This document shows, piece by piece, positions 6,113 through 14,521 of a DNA stretch of 14,522 nucleotides; the stretch's first letter is position 1, and each line of letters begins with the position of its first letter. Position numbers and translations under genes: made by a program. Below the pieces are notes generated by a model. The model saw only the letters and a program-made list of their open reading frames with translations. It was not told the origin of the DNA and made no database searches. The DNA comes from VHBM01 sp052386635 (GTDB taxonomy: Archaea > Thermoproteota > Nitrososphaeria > Nitrososphaerales > Nitrosopumilaceae), in the NCBI GenBank assembly GCA_052386635.1, contig JBQTJY010000046.1, forward strand, positions 1-14,522, written 5' to 3'.

Positions 6113-6122
6113 CCTTTATAGA
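6113..6122 (-). promoter_or_regulatory. TATA-like box ahead of rpl30e
   Basis: Reads TCTATAAAGG on the minus strand. Its centre at about 6117 predicts a transcript start near 6091, leaving roughly a 12-base leader before the rpl30e ATG at 6079. Supported by sequence and spacing only. Confidence 0.45.
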
Positions 6123-6137
6123 TTTATTGAAAAAAGA

Positions 6138-9100
6138 TTAGTCCTTCTTCTTTGAGACTTGCATGTAAAGGTCCACTATGCCGCTGCCTATTGGGATGTT
6201 ACTTCCTACTATGACATTTTCAGTAACGCCCTTTAGTTCCTCAATTTCTCCAGCCAGTGCAGCATGTGCTATTGTAGGTACTGTAATTTCAAATGCAGCT
6301 CGTGCCAGTACACTTTCTTTTGTACCTGCTATTCCATGTCGTCCGATTTGTTGCATGTATCCTCGTGAGCACATCAAGTCGGCAACTAGCATAATGTATC
6401 TGATATCAACTTCTAGTCCTTGGTCCTCAAGTGTAGAGCTTATTTCATTAATCAATGCATTTCTTGCAGCTTCGATTCCCAGTGTTACTGCAATTTCAAA
6501 GACATTGTTTGTTCTAACTTGTTTTTTGTCAATGCCACCAACTTCTAAAACTTTGGCAAGATTTGAACCAGTTGTCTGAATAACCCATTCATCATCTTTT
6601 TGGACTAGCGTCACTCTTTCAATGTCTGGAACGCCTTTTACAGTTGTTCCTAAAATTTTGTTTCGAAGTGTTATGACTGTTGGAGCATCAGACTCTTCAG
6701 TCAAGTTTAGTGTTAGAATGTCACCTTTTTCATCAATCTTGAATTTTTTATTTGATTGTAATGCCTCAAGTACATCAGCTACTGTACACCCGCGTTCTTT
6801 CAGCTTTGTAGGACTCAGGTGTAGTGTAATTTTAGTAGAGTAATCAGTTTCTGCCTTAGCTAAAACGCTGACCTTTGTTTGCAAGATGTTTCGAGCAACC
6901 TCTATTGCTTTTTCTCTTGATTTTTTTGAGTCTTGATCAAGGTAAATATCCATTGTTGGAGTTACCGGTTTTTTGCGTGCATCTACCAACTCTATTAGTC
7001 TTGGAAGACCCAAGGTTACGTTTCTTTCTCTAATTCCTGCAAAGTGGAATGTTCTTAGTGTCATCTGAGTACCAGGCTCACCAATTGACTGGGCTGTAAC
7101 TATTCCTACTGCCTGTCCTGGTTCAACTTTTGCCTTGTTGTAGAGCTCCAGTCCTTTTTTGCATACTTTTTCAACTCCATCCCTGCTAATCTTTGATTCA
7201 GCTAGTGCATCAGTGACTATTTTTCCAAGTCTTGTGTTGAAGGTTTTTGTATATTTTTTGGCAAGTTCAAGGATTTCTTCTTTTGTTGCTTTTTTGCCAG
7301 AATCTACAATTGTTTGTGATTCGATTAGTCTGTTAACATTAAAGGCCTCGCCATGATCGCTTTTTGCAACATCGATTCCGTCCTCGCCATAAAGGAATTG
7401 TATGATGTGGCCGTGTGGGTCCCTTACAGTCCCATCATATTCTAGTTTAATGTGCTCTAGTGCATTGATGAGTCTTCGTTGCATGTATCCGCTTTGTTGT
7501 GTCCTAACTGCAGTGTCTACTAGTCCTTCTCGTCCACCCATAGCATGGAAGAAAAATTCCAGCGCAGACAAGCCATCTCTATAGTTTGACTTTACAAATC
7601 CTTTTGAGTCTGGATTATCGTCGTTTTCTTTAAAGTGTGGTAATGCACGATTACTATATCCTTTGATTATTCTCTGGCCACGTCTTGATTGTTGACCTAG
7701 CGCACCTGCCATCTGACCTATGTTTAATGAAGAACCTCTTGCGCCAGTAGTTGCCATAATTCTTCCTGCATTTGTTTCGTCAAATGATTGGTCAGCAGTG
7801 CTTCCAGCCCGATCTCTTGCTTTTCCTAATTCATTTACAATGTAGGCCTCTAGTGCTTCTTCTGCAGAAAGTCCCCTTGTTAGTTTTAGGGTTCCCTTCT
7901 TTGCTTGTGAAATAAAATCATAGACCTTATCATATGACTCTTGTATTCCTCCAAGTATTTCTTGCCTGACTTTATCTGATAGTTCAAGATCAGCATAGCC
8001 ATAGCTGAATCCATAGTGGGTGATGAACTGCTTTGCTATAATCAAAATTGAGTTAAGGAATTTTCTTGCTTGTGCATTGCCATAGTCTTTTGCTATTCTG
8101 TGCAAAACGCTTTCTGGCTCTTCTGCGCCAATAGATGATTTGTCAATAATTCCGCTGATGAGCTGACCGTTTTTAATTACGACGTCTTTTTGTTTTCCTT
8201 TTGTTCCTTTTGACCACTTTGAAGTCATTACATAGTTAAAATCATCTGGAAGGAAAAGTGAGAACAATTGCTTTCCTGTATAAAGAGGTCCGCCCTTGCC
8301 TTTTACTGCAGGCTCTGGTAGAGTACCTAGGTAACCACCTAACATAGAATAATTTGCAAATTCTTGTGGTGTTAGTGTGGTTCCGTCTTTTGTAAGAAGA
8401 TATGAACCTGTAATAAAATCACGCAGCCCACCAATTATTGGTCCTCCATATCTTGGAGAGATTAGCTGGTCTTGTACTCGCATCAAAAGTATTGCTTCGG
8501 CTCTTGCTTCCTCGCTTTGTGGTACATGAAGATTCATTTCGTCCCCATCAAAATCTGCGTTGTAAGGCGGACATACGGAAGGATGTAATCGAAATGTTTT
8601 GCCTGGCAAGACCTTAACATAATGTGCCATAATTGACATTTGGTGCAATGATGGTTGTCTGTTGAACATGACAATATCGCCATCTGAGAGATGGCGTTCA
8701 ACCAAATATCCAATTTCTATGCTATCGGCAATAGTTTTTCTGTCCTCAACAAAGTCCAGTCTTATTTTAACACCGTCTGGTCTTACGATATAGTTTACAC
8801 CTGGAAATTGATTAGGCCCATTTACGATTAGTTCTCTTAGCTTTTCAATATTCCATTCCGTAACAATTTCAGGAATGGTCAGCTTCATTGCAACAGATTC
8901 AGGAACACCGACTTCAGACAAGTCAAGGTTTGGATCAGGTGAAATTACTGTTCTGCTTGAAAAATCAACTCTTTTCCCAGACAATGAACCTCGGAATCGT
9001 CCTTCTTTGCCTTTCAATCTTTGAGTTAGTGTTTTTAGAGGCCTGCCAGAACGGTGATGAGCTTGCGGAATTCCAGAAACTTCGTTATCAAAATATGTTG

Positions 9101-9929
9101 TAACATGATATTGTAACAAATCTACAAGGTCTTGTACAATCAGTGGTGGGGTTCCTGCCTCTTTGCTTTCCTTTAGTCGCTGGTTTACTCTTATGATGTC
9201 TACCATCTTGTGGGTAAGATCATCTTCGGATCTAATTCCAGTTTCTAGTATGATTGAAGGTCTGACAGTTACTGGCGGGACGGGCAATGCTTGCAAGATA
9301 AACCATTCTGGTCTTGCAGTTGCTGGATCATAACCTAAAAGTTTTAGATCTGGGTCAATTATTTGTGAGAATCGTTCGCGTATTGTAATTGGGAGTAGTC
9401 TATGTTCTCCTATCTCAGTTTTTTCTATAAAGATTGTTGGTTTTGTAAAAATCAATTCGTATTGATTTTTGCCGCAGTATGGACATTCCTTTGCTTTTTT
9501 TGCCTTTTCTAAAATTGCTTCAGGTATTCGTTTTTGCGATATTACTGTATATGCTGCCTCTCTTTTCATTATTTTTTCAAATTCATTGAGTTCATCTTGC
9601 GGTACTTTGAGTCGCGAACAGGATCTGCATGTTGCTAGTAAAAGCTTGTAAATATTATCAATAAACGCAATATGCAAAACAGGCTCTGCTAGCTCAATAT
9701 GTCCAAAATGGCCAGGACATCTTGCGGCTGTGTTACCACATGTAAGACATTTTTGTCCGGGTTCTAAAGTACCCAGTCTTCCATCCATCAGTCCTCCTTG
9801 TACTGCCATGCCATCCTCATCATATGTTTCGGGGGCAGTAATTTCTGCAACAGAATATTTTCTAATTTCAGTTGGTGACCATACAGAAAATCTGATGCTA
9901 TCAATTGATTTTATGGTTTGAAGTGACAT
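6138..9929 (-). CDS. rpoA: DNA-directed RNA polymerase largest subunit, undivided A'+A''
   Basis: A 1263-residue catalytic subunit, homologous to bacterial beta' and eukaryotic Rpb1 without the C-terminal repeat tail. The N-terminal clamp has zinc ligands C61, C64, C71, H74 (CLTCGNTAARCPGHFGH) and C101, C104, C149, C152. The active-site NADFDGD (residues 457-463, bases 8541-8561) carries the three aspartates that hold the catalytic magnesium. The bridge-helix region starts with GGREG at 798. The chain then passes YGEDG (847-851), where many archaea split A' from A'', and continues without interruption into the A'' motif QSIGEPGTQMT (947-957) of the trigger-loop region. The ATG overlaps the rpoB stop as TAATG, with GGAG and GGTG Shine-Dalgarno-like elements just upstream, so translation is probably coupled to rpoB. 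An unsplit gene is typical of Thaumarchaeota. Confidence 0.98.
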   Translation of the reverse strand: MSLQTIKSIDSIRFSVWSPTEIRKYSVAEITAPETYDEDGMAVQGGLMDGRLGTLEPGQKCLTCGNTAARCPGHFGHIELAEPVLHIAFIDNIYKLLLATCRSCSRLKVPQDELNEFEKIMKREAAYTVISQKRIPEAILEKAKKAKECPYCGKNQYELIFTKPTIFIEKTEIGEHRLLPITIRERFSQIIDPDLKLLGYDPATARPEWFILQALPVPPVTVRPSIILETGIRSEDDLTHKMVDIIRVNQRLKESKEAGTPPLIVQDLVDLLQYHVTTYFDNEVSGIPQAHHRSGRPLKTLTQRLKGKEGRFRGSLSGKRVDFSSRTVISPDPNLDLSEVGVPESVAMKLTIPEIVTEWNIEKLRELIVNGPNQFPGVNYIVRPDGVKIRLDFVEDRKTIADSIEIGYLVERHLSDGDIVMFNRQPSLHQMSIMAHYVKVLPGKTFRLHPSVCPPYNADFDGDEMNLHVPQSEEARAEAILLMRVQDQLISPRYGGPIIGGLRDFITGSYLLTKDGTTLTPQEFANYSMLGGYLGTLPEPAVKGKGGPLYTGKQLFSLFLPDDFNYVMTSKWSKGTKGKQKDVVIKNGQLISGIIDKSSIGAEEPESVLHRIAKDYGNAQARKFLNSILIIAKQFITHYGFSYGYADLELSDKVRQEILGGIQESYDKVYDFISQAKKGTLKLTRGLSAEEALEAYIVNELGKARDRAGSTADQSFDETNAGRIMATTGARGSSLNIGQMAGALGQQSRRGQRIIKGYSNRALPHFKENDDNPDSKGFVKSNYRDGLSALEFFFHAMGGREGLVDTAVRTQQSGYMQRRLINALEHIKLEYDGTVRDPHGHIIQFLYGEDGIDVAKSDHGEAFNVNRLIESQTIVDSGKKATKEEILELAKKYTKTFNTRLGKIVTDALAESKISRDGVEKVCKKGLELYNKAKVEPGQAVGIVTAQSIGEPGTQMTLRTFHFAGIRERNVTLGLPRLIELVDARKKPVTPTMDIYLDQDSKKSREKAIEVARNILQTKVSVLAKAETDYSTKITLHLSPTKLKERGCTVADVLEALQSNKKFKIDEKGDILTLNLTEESDAPTVITLRNKILGTTVKGVPDIERVTLVQKDDEWVIQTTGSNLAKVLEVGGIDKKQVRTNNVFEIAVTLGIEAARNALINEISSTLEDQGLEVDIRYIMLVADLMCSRGYMQQIGRHGIAGTKESVLARAAFEITVPTIAHAALAGEIEELKGVTENVIVGSNIPIGSGIVDLYMQVSKKKD

Positions 9930-12900
9930 TACACCTTCTCCTTTATCAATAATCGTGGGGCAACGTTGAGGCTCTGCATCTCTTGTAATAGTAGTTTGAA
10001 TGCATATGCTACTGATACAGAAGAAACTTTGGCTTTATCTCCACAAACTCTACAAACGTATTTTCGCTGTTTAACATCATGATAAGCTACCAGCCCACAT
10101 CTCTCACATACAAAAATGTCAGCTTTATCGGATTCATCTAGCAATCTGTCTTTTAGAATCATTGATGCACCATATGCAATTAAGCAGTCTCGTTCCATTT
10201 CTCCAAATCTTAATCCTCCGCCCCTTGCCCTTCCCTCTGTTGGTTGTTTTGTTAACATTTGGACTTGGCCTCTTGCCCTTGCATGAATCTTGTCAGCAAC
10301 CATGTGGTGTAATTTTTGATAGTAGACAATGCCGATGAATATCTCAACAGGGAATGGTTTTCCTGTTCTTCCATCATACATTATTTCTTTTCCAGAATGC
10401 TTGAATCCTGCGCTCTCCAAAATACTTCGTGCAACATCCATTTTTTCTCCAACAAATGCAGAGCCGTCAAATTTTTGTCCTCTTAGTGCTGCTGCCTTGC
10501 CAGTTATTGATTCCAAAAACATTCCTACTGTCATTCTTGATGGGAATGCGTGTGGATTGATTAGAACATCAGGTATGATACCATCTGCAGTATAAGGCAG
10601 GTCTTCATTTTTAGCTAAAATTCCTAGGACGCCTTTTTGTCCGTGTCTTGACGCAAATTTATCACCGATTTCAGGAATTCTCATATCACGTACTCGTATC
10701 TTGTACATTTTACCGCCTTCGTTTGACTGTGTCATAACTACAGTATCGACAACTCCTGTTTCTGATGGCCTTACACCAATTGATGTATCGCGTCTGTATG
10801 GACCCTTTACCTCAAACTCGCGGTATTCTTCCATGAATCGTGGAGGACTTGTTTTTCCAATTAGAATATCGCCGCCAAGAACTTGGGACTCTGTTGCAAC
10901 TACGCCGTCTTCTTCAAGAAGCCTATACGCTTTTTCTCCTTTGTAGCCTCTAATGTTGTCTTCTGCGTTTGGGATTTCAAAGTTATCACGCATTCCGCCA
11001 GGATATTGCTTGGCTTCTGCATCGTAAATCCTATAGAAGAATGTGCGACCTAATCCCCTGTCAACTGCTGCCTTGCTTAAGACAATTGCATCCTCGATGT
11101 TGTATCCATCAAAAGGCAAAACCGCTACAACACAGTTCTGTCCTGCGGGTCTGTCTTCTAAGCCAAGTAAACTCATGGCTTTTGTAGTAACAATTGGGGT
11201 TTGTGGATAAAGCATGAAATGTTGTCTGACATAGGTACTAGTATTCATCATTGGAGTGGAGAATCCTAAACTCTGTTTTGCCATTGCTGCTTCGTATGTA
11301 TTTCTTGGTGATTGATTATGTTCAGGATATGGTATAATTGATGCACCTGCACCCAAAATTGCGGATGGAAATATTTCCAGATGTGTGTGTTTCTTTGCAT
11401 CCTTTTCATCAAATGCAATGTAACAGTTTTCTTCTTCGTTTGCATCTATGAGCTCAATTATTCCCATTCGCAAAAGATCATTCCATGAAAGTAGTTTTTT
11501 TGAAACTTTTTCTATAAGGTCCTGAGTCAAAAGTGGTTTGTTATCTTTTGTAATAACAAGTGGACGCAATACTCTTCCTGCATTACAGTTGACATAGAGT
11601 CGCTTTGTTGAGCCATCTATTGGAGATTTGTAAAATGATATTCCAACATGTGGATGGATTTTTGAGGATCTTCGCAGATCTCGTAATGATTCAGATAGTT
11701 TGTCGCCGTCTCTGTAATATCCAATTAGTTTTCCATCAACAAAAACTCTTGTACCTTCTTTTCGTAGATCATCTTTAACATCTGTAAAGTGAACTGTTCC
11801 AAGATCATATAGCTTTTCAACAATTTCTTCTGATGGCACATTTACTGAAATTATTGCAGATAGTGCCAGATTTTTTACTAGTCCACAGTTAGAACCCTCA
11901 GGGGTTTCGCTTGGACATATTCTGCCAAAGTGGGTTGCGTGCAAGTCTCTTGCCTCAAAGTTAGGTTGTGTTCTGCTCAGAGGCGACTGTATTCTTCTTA
12001 GATGACTAATTGTAGAAAGATAGTTGGTTCTATCTAAGAGTTGAGTAACACCTACTCGTCCTCTTCCCCAGTTTCCAGTAGCTATGGCATTGTTAAGTTT
12101 GTCAGTTACTATTCCTGGTCGAACTGCTGCGGCAACTGCGTTTATGCCTCGTTTTTGTCCGGATCTTTCCAACTGATACTTCATGTCTCTAACCAAATTT
12201 CTAAAAGCAGTTCTAAACAAATCTGCAAGCATCTGGCCTGCAAATTTTATGACTTTGTTTCCATAGTGATCTTTATCGTCTGGTGAAAGCCATCCAAGCT
12301 TTAATTCTAAAAGTTTGCATGCAGCTTCGCCAAGAAATTGAGCCTTTTCTTTTCTATTTTCTGCATGTTTTCCTAAATGTGGTAAAAGACCCCAATCAAG
12401 CAAAGTCTCTGCACGCTTAATTTGAAATTCTTCTAACATTCCAGGTGCAATTCTTTTACTGATGTAGACTATGGCATCTTTTAAGGTTGGAACATCACCA
12501 GCTTTTTCAAATGATGCTTCAAGCTCATCTTGAAGTTCATCAACAAGTGAAACTGCAGCTGCAATGTCTTTGTCTGATTCTAGACCAAGAGCTCGCATTA
12601 ATGTTACAACTGGAATGTCAACAGGAGAACCAGGTATTCTTGCAACAATTAGTCCATCATTTTTCATCATTAACTCAAGCTTTGCACGATATCCTACAAT
12701 AGATGAATAGACTTTGGCTTTGAAAACAACATTACCACCTACCAGTTCTTTGTCTACAATTATTTTGTTGTATGAAAGATCTTCCAGTCCGACAATGACT
12801 CTTTCAGAACCATTTATTATAAAATAACCGCCTGGATCATTTGGATCCTCGCCATGTTCTATTAGTTTTTGAGTTGAAAAATTATGTAATATACAGGCAT

Positions 12901-13276
12901 TTGATCTTACCATTACTGGAATATCGCCAATGTGAACAAATCTAGATTCCAAAATTTTTCCGTCTTCAACAACACTTGCTTCCATCATGACTGGTGCAGA
13001 GTATGAAACATTTCGTAATCTTGCTTCTGCAGGAGTAATGTGGGTTATTGAGCCATCAAGTTCCATCATTCTTGGTTGCTGAAGTTTTACCTTGCCTAGC
13101 TGAATTTTATATGGATATTCTGCGTTTTCTATCTCGATTTGGCCTACTTCATCTATAATACTTTGCAGTCCGCGTTCTAAAAACTCATCAAAAGAGTTCA
13201 AATGTTGCCTGGCAATGCCTTCTCTTTTTAGAATATCATGTATTATTGGCCAACGTTTGTTTGATGAATCTGCCAT
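9929..13276 (-). CDS. rpoB: DNA-directed RNA polymerase subunit B (second largest)
   Basis: A 1115-residue subunit, undivided, homologous to bacterial beta and eukaryotic Rpb2. It forms the other half of the active-site cleft. Landmarks are the N-terminal KRWPIIHDILKREGIARQHLNSFDEFLERGL, HFGRICPSETPEGSNCGLVKNLAL (fork region), GYNIEDA (724-730), the GDKFASRHGQKG block (871-882) with nucleotide-contacting basic residues, RGGGLRFGEMERDCLIAYGA (switch/anchor region), and a C-terminal zinc ribbon with C1057, C1060, C1075 and C1078. I chose the ATG at 13274-13276 over an in-frame start 13 codons upstream for three reasons: the extra residues would overlap rpoH, MADSS-N-KRW matches the usual archaeal N-terminus, and GGTGG lies about 10 bases before this ATG. 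The gap to rpoH is one base. Confidence 0.98.
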   Translation of the reverse strand: MADSSNKRWPIIHDILKREGIARQHLNSFDEFLERGLQSIIDEVGQIEIENAEYPYKIQLGKVKLQQPRMMELDGSITHITPAEARLRNVSYSAPVMMEASVVEDGKILESRFVHIGDIPVMVRSNACILHNFSTQKLIEHGEDPNDPGGYFIINGSERVIVGLEDLSYNKIIVDKELVGGNVVFKAKVYSSIVGYRAKLELMMKNDGLIVARIPGSPVDIPVVTLMRALGLESDKDIAAAVSLVDELQDELEASFEKAGDVPTLKDAIVYISKRIAPGMLEEFQIKRAETLLDWGLLPHLGKHAENRKEKAQFLGEAACKLLELKLGWLSPDDKDHYGNKVIKFAGQMLADLFRTAFRNLVRDMKYQLERSGQKRGINAVAAAVRPGIVTDKLNNAIATGNWGRGRVGVTQLLDRTNYLSTISHLRRIQSPLSRTQPNFEARDLHATHFGRICPSETPEGSNCGLVKNLALSAIISVNVPSEEIVEKLYDLGTVHFTDVKDDLRKEGTRVFVDGKLIGYYRDGDKLSESLRDLRRSSKIHPHVGISFYKSPIDGSTKRLYVNCNAGRVLRPLVITKDNKPLLTQDLIEKVSKKLLSWNDLLRMGIIELIDANEEENCYIAFDEKDAKKHTHLEIFPSAILGAGASIIPYPEHNQSPRNTYEAAMAKQSLGFSTPMMNTSTYVRQHFMLYPQTPIVTTKAMSLLGLEDRPAGQNCVVAVLPFDGYNIEDAIVLSKAAVDRGLGRTFFYRIYDAEAKQYPGGMRDNFEIPNAEDNIRGYKGEKAYRLLEEDGVVATESQVLGGDILIGKTSPPRFMEEYREFEVKGPYRRDTSIGVRPSETGVVDTVVMTQSNEGGKMYKIRVRDMRIPEIGDKFASRHGQKGVLGILAKNEDLPYTADGIIPDVLINPHAFPSRMTVGMFLESITGKAAALRGQKFDGSAFVGEKMDVARSILESAGFKHSGKEIMYDGRTGKPFPVEIFIGIVYYQKLHHMVADKIHARARGQVQMLTKQPTEGRARGGGLRFGEMERDCLIAYGASMILKDRLLDESDKADIFVCERCGLVAYHDVKQRKYVCRVCGDKAKVSSVSVAYAFKLLLQEMQSLNVAPRLLIKEKV

Positions 13277-13277
13277 G

Positions 13278-13529
13278 TTATACTTCCACCACGTATCTAT
13301 AGTACACGCCTTCACCCGCTGTAGCGCTGTTTCTTGTTATTTTGATCATGTCACCAGGTTTTACACCAAGTCCAACAATTGCGGGATCATTTACAAAAAT
13401 TAATGGGAGTTCGGTTGGTTTGCAATTGAATTTTAGTAAAACTTCTTCTGCCTCTTTTTTTGTCATAATTTCATGTTTTGGAACATATGTGTGATCAGGT
13501 ACTAGAACTGGATTTTTTTTAGTGGTCAT
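13278..13529 (-). CDS. rpoH: DNA-directed RNA polymerase subunit H (Rpb5 C-terminal homologue)
   Basis: An 83-residue subunit corresponding to the C-terminal assembly domain of eukaryotic Rpb5, the normal archaeal form. It sits at the downstream-DNA jaw of the polymerase. Diagnostic pieces are VPDHTYVPKHEIMTKKEAEEVLLKFNCKPTELPLIFVNDPAI, then LGVKPGDMIKITRNSATAGEGVYYRYVV (the conserved KPGD-x-I-K-I-x-R-x-S-x-T-AGE). It heads the rpoH-rpoB-rpoA cluster, with a one-base gap to rpoB. The first 15-20 residues are a lysine-rich tail, and the ATG at 13527-13529 gives the usual length. Confidence 0.97.
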   Translation of the reverse strand: MTTKKNPVLVPDHTYVPKHEIMTKKEAEEVLLKFNCKPTELPLIFVNDPAIVGLGVKPGDMIKITRNSATAGEGVYYRYVVEV

Positions 13530-13563
13530 TTGCTAGATTCTCCATGAATAACATCAGCTGTAA

Positions 13564-13591
13564 CCAATAGATAGATTACACAAACTATTGG
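13564..13591. repeat. Inverted repeat at rpoH promoter/leader
   Basis: CCAATAG (13564-13570) and CTATTGG (13585-13591) are perfect 7-base inverted copies with a 14-base spacer. The element lies just downstream of the rpoH TATA-like box and covers the predicted start site near 13587. It could be a regulator binding site or a short hairpin at the 5' end of the polymerase operon transcript. The sequence does not decide between them. Confidence 0.55.
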
Positions 13592-13605
13592 TGAAGTCAC
13601 CGAGA

Positions 13606-13620
13606 GGTTAATATATATCT
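13606..13620 (-). promoter_or_regulatory. TATA-like box of the rpoH-rpoB-rpoA operon
   Basis: The minus strand reads AGATATATATTAACC, the most TATA-like sequence in the 176-base divergent region. A start about 27 bases downstream (near 13587) would give a leader of about 58 bases before the rpoH ATG, longer than the near-leaderless spacing seen elsewhere in the window. Confidence 0.5.
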
Positions 13621-13671
13621 AATTTGGCGGTTGCCGGTGTTTTTCGTTTTTAGTCAAGATTATTTATCACA

Positions 13672-13682
13672 AACTTAAATAG
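13672..13682 (+). promoter_or_regulatory. TATA-like box of the PEFG-CTERM gene
   Basis: AACTTAAATAG is centred about 28 bases before the ATG at 13706, consistent with a leaderless or nearly leaderless transcript. No Shine-Dalgarno sequence is seen. With the box at 13606-13620 facing the other way, the region holds two non-overlapping divergent promoters. Confidence 0.45.
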
Positions 13683-13705
13683 TACAAATTCTTCCGATAT
13701 TCACG

Positions 13706-14521
13706 ATGAGTAATCTGAAGGTATTATCCTTATTTGCAATTTTAGTTGCAAGTGTGGGAGCAGTACCAGCTTTTGCACAAAGTGCAGACATCACAGTTTC
13801 CACCGATAAGGAGTCTTACTCAGATGGAGAAGTTGTGATGGTTTCAGGACAAGTCAATGAGATGTTAGGTGTTCCAGTATCTCTAAGAGTAATTGCACCA
13901 AATGGAAACATAGTAAGGATTGATCAAATCGATATTGGTTCTGACAAAACATTTGGTGTAGAGATAACTGCAGGTGGCAATCTTTGGAGGGCTGCCGGTA
14001 CATATACAATTGAGGCATCTTATGGACTAACGGCTGAAAACACATCTACGGCTACAACTACATTTGAATTTGGTGGCTCAAGCGGCAGTAAACCGTCTAC
14101 AACAATAGGCGTAGATGGTACTGACTTTCTTCTAAGTTACACGATTACTGGTGGAAAAGTACTTAGTATAACACCTGATGTTGCCGCAAATTCATTGGTA
14201 ATTGCAATAGAAGCGACAAACGATGGCCAATTAACGATAACCCTCCCACGAGCATTAATTGATGCTCTATTGCCAGATGGTGGAGATGACTCGTTCTTTG
14301 TACTAGTCGATGGCGAGGAAAGAGACTTTGATGAAACAAAGACAGATACGGATAGGACACTTACAATAGCATTTGAGGAAGGAGCCGAAGAAATTGAGAT
14401 AATTGGTACCTTTGTTGTCCCAGAATTTGGCACAATTGCAGTCATGATTCTAGCAGTTGCGATCATATCAATAATTGCAGTATCTGCAAGATCTAGACTC
14501 AACGTGTTACCAAAGTACTAA
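13706..14521 (+). CDS. Secreted PEFG-CTERM surface protein
   Basis: A 271-residue predicted cell-surface protein. It begins with a signal peptide: K5, a hydrophobic core (VLSLFAILVASVGAV), and an AFA-QS cleavage site after residue 24. Residues about 27-122 form a beta-rich domain resembling an Ig-like or macroglobulin MG2-type module (ADITVSTDKESYSDGEVV, then LRVIAPNGNIV, AAGTYTIEASYG). A Gly/Ser linker follows, then a second beta domain (SYTITGGKVLSITPDVAANSLVIAIEA, TLPRALIDALLPDGGDDSFFVLVDGEE) often seen before this sorting signal. The C-terminus has VPEFG (PEFG at 239-242), a membrane segment (about 243-260) and a short basic tail with R262 and R264. That tripartite tail is the thaumarchaeal PEFG-CTERM signal, expected to be processed by an archaeosortase and anchored at the outer surface. 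Ligand or role is unknown. The product is acidic, as expected for an exported protein. Confidence 0.85.
   Translation: MSNLKVLSLFAILVASVGAVPAFAQSADITVSTDKESYSDGEVVMVSGQVNEMLGVPVSLRVIAPNGNIVRIDQIDIGSDKTFGVEITAGGNLWRAAGTYTIEASYGLTAENTSTATTTFEFGGSSGSKPSTTIGVDGTDFLLSYTITGGKVLSITPDVAANSLVIAIEATNDGQLTITLPRALIDALLPDGGDDSFFVLVDGEERDFDETKTDTDRTLTIAFEEGAEEIEIIGTFVVPEFGTIAVMILAVAIISIIAVSARSRLNVLPKY

Noticed and set aside
10329..11187. Plus-strand open frames opposite rpoB
   Set aside because: They lie wholly within the well-conserved rpoB coding sequence, with low-complexity translations.
13277..13315. A 13-codon N-terminal extension of rpoB
   Set aside because: It would overlap the rpoH coding end, lacks similarity to archaeal RpoB N-termini, and the inner ATG at 13276 has a GGTGG element about 10 bases upstream.
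14137..14502. A 121-residue open frame on the minus strand opposite the PEFG-CTERM gene
   Set aside because: Serine- and isoleucine-rich translation mirroring the codons of the real gene; no start signals or recognisable domain.
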